From Pseudomonas fluorescens (GTDB lineage Bacteria > Pseudomonadota > Gammaproteobacteria > Pseudomonadales > Pseudomonadaceae), in assembly GCF_000967965.1 (NCBI RefSeq), contig NZ_LACC01000053.1, positions 1 through 37,920 of the forward strand: 37,920 nucleotides of DNA. Reading direction: 5' to 3'. The position numbers and the translations under genes were made by a program. The notes below the pieces were generated by a model. It saw nothing but the letters and a program-made list of their open reading frames with translations, was not told the origin of the DNA and ran no database searches. Positions 30,886-37,920 of this stretch are shown in pieces (within the stretch, counting starts at the first letter, position 1; every line of letters begins with the position of its first letter).

Positions 30886-32472
30886 ATGTCAGCGGTACAG
30901 GGTGGCTTGCGTGAAGTATCAGAGCAAAATCGGTTAACGGCAATATCAAACCTGACTTATTTACCGGAGACACCGGGAAGATCCAGCCAGGTGATCATTA
31001 TTGTTGAACGAAAAGAAGACTGGGCCTCTTACTTCCCCTCGGAAGATATGATGAGTGCCCAGGAATACCTGGAACAGCCTCTTGAGATCGAAGCCGGCAA
31101 GCGCGTCCAGGTTATTAATCTTTGCCGAAGCTACAAGTATCTGGGGCACGGGTATTACTGTTCACTGCTGGCAGAAGCACGCGGCCATAAAGTTATTCCG
31201 TCCGTGCGCACTATCAGCGAACTTACCAAAAAATCACTGTATGGCCTTGCGCTGGACGATCTGGGCAAAACCCTGGACAAAGCACTGAACAACCATATTT
31301 ACAGTAATACCGAAGGGTTCACGCTCACCCTGTACTTCGGTAAAACCAATCTTGAACCATTACAGGATCTGGCACGGCAAATCTTTGAACTCTTCCCATG
31401 CCCGATCCTCTTGGTAGAGTTCCGTAAAAGTAATAGTTGGCGCATCGACGGAATAAAGTCCGGTGTCTTGCAAAAGTTACGCGAAGATCAGGAAGATCAG
31501 TTTGCCAACTCGCTGGACAGTTTCAGCCGCAAGATATGGCGAATGCCACGTTCACCCCGCGTGGCCCGCTACGACCTGGCCATTCTGCATGACTCGCAAG
31601 AAGCGCTGCCGCCTTCCAATGCCAAGGCACTGGAGAATTTTATCCGGGTCGGCAAAGGCTTGGGTATTGATGTCGACCTGATCGAAAAGAAAGACTATTC
31701 ACGAATCGCCGAGTATGACGCCCTGTTGATTCGCGAAACCACCAGCATGGATAACCACACCTATCTCTTCGCCAAGAAGGCGGAAAGCGAAGGTCTGGTG
31801 GTAATGGACGATCCCGCTTCAATCCTGCGCTGTACCAACAAGGTGTACCTGACTGATCTGCTCAAAAGCCACCAATTGGGTATGCCGGCAACCGAGATTC
31901 TCTACAAGGAACGACCGGAAGACTTCGAGCGAGTGGGTGAACGCCTGGGCTTTCCATTAGTGCTGAAGATTCCCGATGGCTGCTTTTCCCGGGGCGTAAT
32001 CAAGGTCGAAAGCCAACAGGCACTGCTGGAAGCCACCGCTGAGCTATTCGAACACTCGGTGTTGTTGCTGGCTCAGGAGTTCTTTTACACCGAGTACGAC
32101 TGGCGCATTGGCGTGCTCAACCGCAAACCGATTTTCGCCTGCCAGTACTTCATGTCCAAAGGTCACTGGCAGATCTACAACCACAAAGCCAAGGGCCAGG
32201 ACATCAACGGCGAATGCCGCACACTGGCGGTTCACGAAGCTCCCCAGGCGGTGGTCGAACTCGCGGTGAAGACTGCCAACCTCATTGGTGATGGTTTGTA
32301 CGGGGTCGACCTGAAACAGTCGGGGGACAAGGTGGTGGTAATCGAGGTTAACGACAACCCGAACATGGACGCGGGCATCGAAGACGCTTACTTGCAGGAC
32401 GACCTGTATTGCCTGGTTCTGGAGGAGTTCATTCGCCGCCTGGAGCTGAAACGTCGTGGCCAGGCGTGGTAA
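30886..32472 (+). CDS. RimK-like ATP-grasp ligase with RLAN N-terminal domain
   Basis: A 528-residue protein from ATG 30886; a TTG at 30862 is possible but too close to its AAGGA. The N-terminal part (about 35-220) matches the RLAN domain (RimK-like ATP-grasp N-terminal), with YLGHGYYCSLLAEARGHKV. The middle (228-320) is a pre-ATP-grasp domain, with MDNHTYLFAKKAESEGLVV and MDDPASILRCTNKVYL. The ATP-grasp domain (320-528) has FPLVLKIPDGCFSRGVIKV with the ATP-binding Lys361, and the metal-binding VIEVNDNPNMDAGIED near 485-500. RimK relatives add amino acids, often glutamate, to peptide C-termini. The substrate is unknown. It is divergent to GNAT-C39 and followed by the CorA-like gene. Confidence 0.88.
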   Translation: MSAVQGGLREVSEQNRLTAISNLTYLPETPGRSSQVIIIVERKEDWASYFPSEDMMSAQEYLEQPLEIEAGKRVQVINLCRSYKYLGHGYYCSLLAEARGHKVIPSVRTISELTKKSLYGLALDDLGKTLDKALNNHIYSNTEGFTLTLYFGKTNLEPLQDLARQIFELFPCPILLVEFRKSNSWRIDGIKSGVLQKLREDQEDQFANSLDSFSRKIWRMPRSPRVARYDLAILHDSQEALPPSNAKALENFIRVGKGLGIDVDLIEKKDYSRIAEYDALLIRETTSMDNHTYLFAKKAESEGLVVMDDPASILRCTNKVYLTDLLKSHQLGMPATEILYKERPEDFERVGERLGFPLVLKIPDGCFSRGVIKVESQQALLEATAELFEHSVLLLAQEFFYTEYDWRIGVLNRKPIFACQYFMSKGHWQIYNHKAKGQDINGECRTLAVHEAPQAVVELAVKTANLIGDGLYGVDLKQSGDKVVVIEVNDNPNMDAGIEDAYLQDDLYCLVLEEFIRRLELKRRGQAW

Positions 32473-32538
32473 ACGCATGCTCCGATACCCGCTTGCGGGA
32501 CACTGATTTTTCTCAATCGATAACGCCATAGGTCAGAC

Positions 32539-33048
32539 ATGATCAAGAGTTTTCAACTCGCCAATGGGACGCTGGTATCGGTTGAACACCTCGATGTCGA
32601 TGTGATGTTGTTCAGCAATCCCGATGCGGCAGAACGGGACCTACTGCGCAGCGATTTCAAACTGGACGATCACGCGCTGGCTTCGGCACTGGATCCGGAC
32701 GAAGTTTCACGCATCGAATTCCATCCGGATAACCTGTTCTTGATCTGGAAGCGACCGGAAAGCTACTCGGGCGGTGATAGCCTGGCCTTCGAGGTCTCGT
32801 CGTTCGGCTTGCTGTTCTCTAAATCACGCTTGCTGGTAATCGCGACTGACGATTCCCAGTTGAGTGGCCTGGGGGAACGGCACCCCTTGCACTCACCGCA
32901 GGATGTGCTGCTGGACATACTGTTCAACAACCTCCACCACTACCTGGGTCACCTCAAAGTGATCAAGATGGTGGCTCGCGAGTTGCAGCAGAAATTCAAC
33001 GCCTCGATGGAGAATCGACATCTGATCCGCGTGGTTCATCCAGCATGA
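32539..33048 (+). pseudogene. CorA-like transporter gene lacking its membrane domain
   Basis: The 169-codon frame encodes only the N-terminal cytoplasmic domain of a CorA-family ion transporter: SFQLANGTLVSVEHLD, FKLDDHALASALDPDEVSRIEF and LLDILFNNLHHYLGHLKVI, then ELQQKFNASMENRHLI. Full-length relatives continue for about 130 more residues through two membrane helices with a GMN-type loop. Here the frame departs after ENRHLI into RVVHPA and stops, and no other frame downstream recovers the missing part before the kup gene 91 bases on. A deletion joining this gene to the kup end is the simplest explanation. A stable truncated soluble domain cannot be excluded. It lies 66 bases after the ligase gene. 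Confidence 0.7.
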
Positions 33049-33139
33049 ATGGCCCACATTGAACGCTTGAGGTGCTCGGACAGTGCGGCGGCTTTGAACT
33101 TTTCGCACCGCACCCTGCCCCCGAATACTCGATCACTCT

Positions 33140-35041
33140 TTACATCTCAACCTGTGTGCCCAGTTCTATCACCCGGTTCAATGGCAACTTGAAGTACCTC
33201 AGGTTGCTATTGGCGTTCTTCAGCAAAAACGCGAACAGGCCTTCTCGCCAACGGGCCATACCGATGCGCTTGGTCGGGATCACCGTTTCCCGACTGAGGA
33301 AATAGGTCGTGCGCATCGGACTGAAATCCAGCTCGGTCAAGTGACAGAGACTCAACGCCAAGGGAACATCGGGCTCCTCGATAAAACCAAAATGCAGACT
33401 GACCCGGAAGAAGCCTTCACCATAGGCTTCAACCTCGAACCGCCGTTCACCACTCACGCGAGGGCTGTCTTCAGACACCACAGTGAGCAACACCACTTGC
33501 TCATGCAAAACCTGGTTATGCAGCAGGTTGTGCAAAAGTGCATGAGGAACAGCATCGGCCCTGGCCGTCAGAAATACCGCCGTACCTTGTACGCGATGGG
33601 GAGGTTGCGTACGGATACTGCCGATGAACAACGGTAGAGGCAGTGCCGTTTCATCCAACCGCTCGACAATAATCTTCCTGCCCCGCTTCCAGGTCGTCAT
33701 CAAAATGAATAGACCAATACCGGCAATCACCGGGAACGCACCGCCCTGGAAAATCTTTGGCGCATTGGCCGCGAAGTACAGGCCGTCGACCAGCAGAAAA
33801 CCCAGCAACATCGGGATGGCCAACCAGCGCGGAGTTTTCCATAGCAGCAGGACAACCGCCGAGGACAAGATTGTTGTGATCAACATGGTTCCCGTCACCG
33901 CGACACCATAGGCTGCGGCCAATGCACTGGACGACTCGAAACCGATGACCAGCAGAACAACACCGACCATCAATGCCCAGTTAACCGTGCCGATGTAAAT
34001 CTGTCCCTGCTCCTGACTGGAGGTGTGCTGGATAAACATACGAGGGATATAACCCAGCTGAATAGCCTGGTGAGTCAGGGAGAAAGCACCGGAAATCACC
34101 GCTTGAGAAGCGATGATGGTCGCCAGTGTGGAGAGCGCGACCATCGGCAGCAGTGCCCAATCAGGCGCCAGCAGATAGAACGGGTTGCGCACAGCCTCCG
34201 GGTCTCCCAGGATCAACGCGCCCTGGCCAAAGTAATTGAGCACCAAACCGGGCAGTACGAGCATGAACCACGCACGAGAGATCGGTTTGCGGCCAAAGTG
34301 GCCCATGTCGGCATACAGTGCTTCAGCACCGGTTAGTGCCAACACGACAGCGCCCAGAATCGCCACACCGATTCCCGGATGAACGATAAAAAAATGCGCC
34401 CCCCAGTATGGATTGAGCGCTTGCAATACTTCCGGCCGCTGCAAAATCCCGTAGATCCCCAGTGCACCCAGCACGACAAACCACAGCACCATCACGGGGC
34501 CGAACAAGATACCGATGCGAGCCGTACCGTGCTTCTGTATCAAGAACAACGCCACCAGCACGATCACTGACAAGGGCACAACCCAGTGCTCGATCCCGTC
34601 AAACGCCAGCTGTAGCCCTTCAACCGCAGAGAGCACCGAAATAGCCGGGGTAATCATGCTGTCCCCGTAAAAAAGTGCCGCACCAAACAGGCCAAGCAGC
34701 ACCAGTACCTTGCTCAAGTGCGGATAAGGTGCTGCCGCGCGGCGGGCTAACGCCGTCAACGCCATTATGCCGCCTTCGCCCTGATTGTTGGCCCGCAGGA
34801 TAAACAACACGTATTTGATCGAGACCACCCAGATCAACGACCAAAAGATCAACGACAGAATGCCTAGCACCCCGTCGTGATTTACCTGAACGCCGTAGTG
34901 GCCGGAAAAGACTTCTTTCAGCGTGTAGAGGGGGCTGGTGCCAATGTCCCCGTAAACCACTCCAGCGGCGGCGACGAGCAAGCCCACTCCTGACGTTTTG
35001 GATTGGGTATCTGCATGTGCACTGGTCACTGTTTTACTCAA
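33140..35041 (-). CDS. kup: Kup potassium uptake protein
   Basis: A 633-residue KUP/HAK/KT-family K+:H+ symporter of normal length. Hallmarks: GVVYGDIGTSPLYTLKEVF (28-46), FWSLIWVVSIKYVLFILRANN, GEGGIMALTAL and FYGDSMITPAISVLSAVEGL, then GAEALYADMGHFG. About 12 membrane segments span 20-450, and the C-terminal soluble domain holds RFEVEAYGEGFFRVSLHFGF and TTYFLSRETVIP. The start appears to be TTG 35041, after AGAGAAG: no ATG or GTG fits the conserved N-terminus. A good sigma-70 promoter lies 68-96 bases upstream. Its 3' end faces the truncated CorA-like gene. The function is K+ uptake at the inner membrane. Confidence 0.95.
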   Translation of the reverse strand: MSKTVTSAHADTQSKTSGVGLLVAAAGVVYGDIGTSPLYTLKEVFSGHYGVQVNHDGVLGILSLIFWSLIWVVSIKYVLFILRANNQGEGGIMALTALARRAAAPYPHLSKVLVLLGLFGAALFYGDSMITPAISVLSAVEGLQLAFDGIEHWVVPLSVIVLVALFLIQKHGTARIGILFGPVMVLWFVVLGALGIYGILQRPEVLQALNPYWGAHFFIVHPGIGVAILGAVVLALTGAEALYADMGHFGRKPISRAWFMLVLPGLVLNYFGQGALILGDPEAVRNPFYLLAPDWALLPMVALSTLATIIASQAVISGAFSLTHQAIQLGYIPRMFIQHTSSQEQGQIYIGTVNWALMVGVVLLVIGFESSSALAAAYGVAVTGTMLITTILSSAVVLLLWKTPRWLAIPMLLGFLLVDGLYFAANAPKIFQGGAFPVIAGIGLFILMTTWKRGRKIIVERLDETALPLPLFIGSIRTQPPHRVQGTAVFLTARADAVPHALLHNLLHNQVLHEQVVLLTVVSEDSPRVSGERRFEVEAYGEGFFRVSLHFGFIEEPDVPLALSLCHLTELDFSPMRTTYFLSRETVIPTKRIGMARWREGLFAFLLKNANSNLRYFKLPLNRVIELGTQVEM

Positions 35042-35108
35042 GGGTCGCTTCTCTCAAATTGCGGTGGAGGAAGTTCATGCCATCCTTGGGCAATACATTG
35101 CCAGCATC

Positions 35109-35137
35109 ATTAGAAATGCAGGCGCATGGACGGTCAA
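35109..35137 (-). promoter_or_regulatory. Sigma-70-type promoter of kup
   Basis: On the minus strand the -35 TTGACC (35137-35132) and -10 TCTAAT (35114-35109) are separated by exactly 17 bases. Transcription would start near 35102, leaving a leader of about 60 bases before the TTG start. Confidence 0.6.
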
Positions 35138-35368
35138 AAAAATCGCGGCCAGTATCGTTGCGGACAAAACCGCCTACCGTAAAGAATGCGTAAAAATTAA
35201 ACGGTGAGCGGACTCGCGAAGAAGTCGGCCGCCAGTGGCCCGATGACGCGTGCGAATGCGCGCGCTCTGGATTGTGCCGTGGCGGGCATCGCGGTAACGG
35301 GTTGGGCGCAGGCTCAGTTGGTGCAATCCCTTCATTCAATCTCTGCATTTATCAAGACACTGCCCATG
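35138..35368. other. Upstream region of kup without a gene
   Basis: About 230 bases between the kup promoter and the terminator of the amino-acid binding-protein gene. It is AT-rich around 35140-35205 and GC-rich around 35210-35300. No ORF of support, RNA gene or riboswitch fold was recognised by eye. Confidence 0.4.
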
Positions 35369-35394
35369 AAAAAGGCCTCCCGCAGGCGGCCTTT
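35369..35394 (-). terminator. Intrinsic terminator of the polyamine/binding-protein unit
   Basis: On the minus strand, AAAGGCC (35394-35388) pairs with GGCCTTT (35377-35371) over a 10-base loop, followed by a T-run (TTTTT including 35369-35373). It lies 15 bases after the binding-protein stop. This is a textbook Rho-independent terminator. Confidence 0.9.
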
Positions 35395-35408
35395 GATTCA
35401 CAATGGCA

Positions 35409-36314
35409 TCAGGGCAATGCATAGACCCTGAACAGTCTTTTCACGGCAAGGTTGCTCCCGCCCAGATACTGGTCGTAGGCCTTTTCTATGAAGCCCGAGT
35501 GATAGGCTTCACTCAGGGCCATATCGACCAGCAATCGGAAGTCTTCGTCGTTGCGTTCCACGATCATCGCCACCGGCGAGTACTCGAAGATGCGGTCCAG
35601 GAGCATCAGGTTCTTGGCCGCGCCCTCCTTGGCGACTTCGTTGCGCAGCAGCATGCGTTCGGAGAAGAAGGCATCGGCCTTGCCCTCGGCGACCAGCTTG
35701 ATGCCCTCGTCGTTGTTGGCCACGGTCACCAGCGAGGCAATCACATTGAGCATGCGCATCTGCTCGCGAATCCAGTCTTCGGTCACGCCCCCCTCCAGGG
35801 TCGCGTAGGTTTGGTTGGCCAGACCGTTGTTGATGCTGGCACGCCAGGTCGGACCGGTATTGGCGACCTTGCCATTGAGCACATTGAGCAGCGGTTCGCG
35901 AGCATCGTTGCGCACCACGACCGAGAGGCCAGCGGTATAGATCGGTATGGAGTAACTGATCATCTTGCGCCGTTCCAGGGTGGGCGGTGTCGGCGTGCAG
36001 AGGATATCGACTTTACCCTGGCTCACGGCGTTGACCTCGTCCGAAATCTTGACGGGCTGGTAGCGCACTTGCAGGTCAGGCAGACCCAGTTCGCTCTTGA
36101 GCTTGTCGGCGACTTTCAGGCAAAGGTCGATGGCATAACCGCTGGCCTTGTCGCCCTCCTGTTTGCTGAAAGGGGCCAGGTCAGGCAGGTAGCCCAGGGT
36201 AAAGGTGTGGCTGCTGCGTACCCGTTCAAGGGTGTTGGCGCCGGCCACTAGCGGCAGCGTCGAGAGTGCGAAGGCAAGCAGCAGTCTGGTGGTTGTGGCA
36301 AATGGTACGTTCAT
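35409..36314 (-). CDS. Periplasmic amino-acid binding protein of an ABC transporter
   Basis: A 301-residue type 2 solute-binding protein. A signal peptide (about 1-26, RLLLAFALSTLPLVAGA) precedes VRSSHTFTLGYLPDLAPFS. Further signatures are SGYAIDLCLKVADKLKSEL, VDILCTPTPPTLERRKMISYS and GKADAFFSERMLL, the order typical of glutamate/aspartate GltI-like proteins. The usual Arg and Asp ligand residues for the alpha-amino-acid group (T-x-x-R-R and D-x-F-x-x-D/E) appear present. No permease or ATPase gene lies beside it; instead it follows a PotE-like antiporter by 48 bases, so it may work with a distant transporter or as a sensor. The ligand is probably an amino acid or related amine. Confidence 0.88.
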   Translation of the reverse strand: MNVPFATTTRLLLAFALSTLPLVAGANTLERVRSSHTFTLGYLPDLAPFSKQEGDKASGYAIDLCLKVADKLKSELGLPDLQVRYQPVKISDEVNAVSQGKVDILCTPTPPTLERRKMISYSIPIYTAGLSVVVRNDAREPLLNVLNGKVANTGPTWRASINNGLANQTYATLEGGVTEDWIREQMRMLNVIASLVTVANNDEGIKLVAEGKADAFFSERMLLRNEVAKEGAAKNLMLLDRIFEYSPVAMIVERNDEDFRLLVDMALSEAYHSGFIEKAYDQYLGGSNLAVKRLFRVYALP

Positions 36315-36362
36315 GTCCGGTTTCCCCGTATGCAGATGTCTGTGCAGTCCTGTTGGCCACGC

Positions 36363-37703
36363 CTAAGGGTTTGCGGCCCTGGCCTGGTTGGCCGCTGGCG
36401 CGTCGGTGAAGCGCTTGGCGAGGAATCCATAGAGCAGGTAGCCGAAAGCGAGCACCAGGGTGCCGCCCATCACTGCGTCCTTGCCGCAGGCATACAGGGC
36501 GTACAAGGAGTACGTGACTGCAATCAGCAAGACCACCACGTTACGCGTGTGAATCGCTGACGAGACCCCGGCCTTGTGCATGATCACCAGCAGGCCCGTC
36601 AGCGCAGTGATATAGGGGATGAGGTTGGTGACTGCCGCCAGGCTGACCAGCTTGCTGAACTGCGCGGCGGCATCGGGCGAGATGGTCGACAGGGCCATGA
36701 GGGTCTGCAGCACGCCGCAGACAATCATGCCGATGACGGGCGCATTCATGGAGTTGACCTTGCTGAACAGCTTGAGGAACAGGTTCTGGTCAGCCGTCAT
36801 CTTGGCCGTTTGCGCCAGGGTAAATTGCCAGCCCAGCAGCGAGCCGACGCAGGCCATGACCGCCAGGGCCATGACGATATTGCCGACCATCGGGCTGAAA
36901 ATCGTGGCGTAGACCAATGCGAAGGGCGCCGAGGATTTGGCCAGTTCCGCGTTAGGAATGATGCCCTGGATGACAGTGGTCGACAGCACATAGACCACGG
37001 CGGCCCCCAGGGTGCCGAACAGGCAGGCCAGCGGCACGTTGCGCTTGGGGTCTTCCACGGCATCGGTGGCCTGGGCCGCCGACTCCATGCCCAGGAAGGC
37101 CCACAGGGTCAGGGGTATGGCTTTGCCAATGGCTTCGGAGATCGCCACGCTGTGCGGATTCCAGGCGGCGGCCAGCACATCAGGCTTGAACCAGAACCAG
37201 CCGATGATGCTCAGGCCCGCGACCGGAATGATCACGCCCCACACCGTGAACGCACCGATCTTGCCGGTGATGCTAGGGCCACCGAAGTTGGCGAAGGTGG
37301 TCAGCCAGATCAGCCCGATCGTGCCGACACACAGTGGAATCGCACCTGTGCCCAGCCAGGGCACGAAGGCGGTCATGTAGCCCACCGCCGAAATGGCCAC
37401 GGCCACGTTGGCGATCGCCAGTGACAGGAAGTACAGGTACGAGCAGAGAAAAAAACCCGACTTTGAATGGGCTTCTTCGGTGTAGGCGGACAAGCCGCCG
37501 GAGCGTGAGCAGAAGACCCCGCACTGGGCAAAGCAGTAGGCGATGGCCATCGAACCGATCGCCGTGAAGATCCATGACAGCAGCGAGACGGCGCCCAGTT
37601 GAGCCATGTTGGTGGGCAACATGATGATGCCAGAGCCCATCATGTTGACCGTTACCAGCGTCGTGAGCCCCATCAGGCCCATTTTCTTGCTTGAATCAGC
37701 CAT
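36363..37703 (-). CDS. potE: PotE-like putrescine/ornithine-type amino-acid antiporter
   Basis: A 446-residue, 12-segment APC-superfamily transporter. The N-terminus VNMMGSGIIMLPTNMAQLGA and the motifs IANVAVAISAVGYMTAF, TVWGVIIPVAGLSIIGWFWF, LTLWAFLGMESAAQATD and CVGSLLGWQFTLAQTAKM follow E. coli PotE closely over the whole length. PotE exchanges putrescine for ornithine and supports acid resistance with an inducible decarboxylase. The decarboxylase 3' end lies just upstream (37836-37920), which supports a decarboxylase-antiporter pair. The substrate could also be cadaverine/lysine or agmatine/arginine. The ribosome-binding site is AAGGAG. A binding-protein gene and a terminator follow. Confidence 0.88.
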   Translation of the reverse strand: MADSSKKMGLMGLTTLVTVNMMGSGIIMLPTNMAQLGAVSLLSWIFTAIGSMAIAYCFAQCGVFCSRSGGLSAYTEEAHSKSGFFLCSYLYFLSLAIANVAVAISAVGYMTAFVPWLGTGAIPLCVGTIGLIWLTTFANFGGPSITGKIGAFTVWGVIIPVAGLSIIGWFWFKPDVLAAAWNPHSVAISEAIGKAIPLTLWAFLGMESAAQATDAVEDPKRNVPLACLFGTLGAAVVYVLSTTVIQGIIPNAELAKSSAPFALVYATIFSPMVGNIVMALAVMACVGSLLGWQFTLAQTAKMTADQNLFLKLFSKVNSMNAPVIGMIVCGVLQTLMALSTISPDAAAQFSKLVSLAAVTNLIPYITALTGLLVIMHKAGVSSAIHTRNVVVLLIAVTYSLYALYACGKDAVMGGTLVLAFGYLLYGFLAKRFTDAPAANQARAANP

Positions 37704-37835
37704 CGCAAACTCCTTGCCTTTTGCAGAGTTTTGAACCTGGGTCTGGCGACGTACAGCACGCGGCCGGACAGGGGCTAACGCTTACTGCTTGACCACATGA
37801 ACCTTGTAGGTTGAACGCTTCTGACCCGTGCAGCA

Positions 37836-37920
37836 TCAGGCCTTGATCACGTACCCATACGCCCGGGTACGCCCGCCTTCCTGCTTCAGGTACACCCCTT
37901 GCAACTCCGGCGTGAAGCCG
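37836..37920 (-). CDS. Orn/Lys/Arg decarboxylase, C-terminal end
   Basis: The last 27 codons of a minus-strand gene whose 5' part lies beyond the window. The tail reads GFTPELQGVYLKQEGGRTRA, then YGYVIKA and TGA (37836-37838). F-x-PE-x-QGVYL and R-AYGYV are the C-terminal signature of fold-type I PLP-dependent ornithine/lysine/arginine decarboxylases. With the PotE-like antiporter 132 bases downstream it forms a decarboxylase-antiporter pair. After the TGA the same frame stays open for 17 more codons (see findings). Which amino acid is decarboxylated cannot be told from this fragment. Confidence 0.75.
   Translation of the reverse strand, partial: GFTPELQGVYLKQEGGRTRAYGYVIKA

Noticed and set aside
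36576..37424. A 282-codon plus-strand ORF opposite the PotE-like gene.
   Set aside because: It is Gln/His/Arg/Asp-rich with no motif, as expected from the antisense of a membrane protein.

Overview
The window looks like chromosomal DNA of a Pseudomonas, most likely of the P. fluorescens group. The evidence is the high-GC codon use of most genes, a fragment resembling the REP repeats of this group next to a dpp-type ABC transporter gene, and typical genes such as a DUF2986 small protein, kup, a PAS-type chemoreceptor and an RLAN/RimK-like ATP-grasp locus. The species call is inference. No tRNA, rRNA or CRISPR array was seen.

Layout. (1) 1-610 is the 3' end of a dipeptide ABC transporter ATPase gene. 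(2) 611-4236 is an AT-richer accessory stretch that starts inside a REP-like sequence. It holds an orphan protein with a His/Cys pair arranged as in caspase-like proteases (750-1469), a decaying secreted protein on the minus strand, and a two-gene unit in which an AbiEi/DUF6088-like winged-helix protein overlaps a Fic-domain protein (2607-4002). This unit is the best candidate for a little-described toxin-antitoxin or defence module. (3) 4094-6094 has a CHASE-like/GGDEF diguanylate cyclase, a possible 40-codon ORF and an IS3-family transposase remnant. (4) 6097-20407 is a metabolic and regulatory region: four LysR regulators, an AraC and an HxlR regulator sit beside an old yellow enzyme, an SDR, a SnoaL-like protein, a pirin, a threonine aldolase-like enzyme, a quinone-reductase-like MDR enzyme, DoxX, a phosphodiesterase and an MFS exporter. 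(5) 20338-26163 has a large GAF-GAF-GGDEF-EAL protein, a charged repeat lipoprotein, a DUF1329 protein, DUF2986 and a nucleotidyltransferase-like protein. (6) 26392-29610 carries an MHS-family symporter and a PAS chemoreceptor. (7) 29663-33048 is a divergent peptide-modification locus: a GNAT-peptidase C39 fusion facing an RLAN/RimK-like ligase, followed by a CorA-like gene that has lost its membrane domain. (8) 33140-37920 has kup, then a polyamine/amino-acid unit on the minus strand: decarboxylase 3' end, PotE-like antiporter, periplasmic binding protein and terminator.

The genes combine c-di-GMP signalling (two proteins), redox and xenobiotic handling under local regulators, and ion and polyamine homeostasis, with one acquired island near the left edge. 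Domain calls come from reading motifs in the translations; no database search was possible. Hairpins and operators were found by eye and are suggestions unless stated otherwise.
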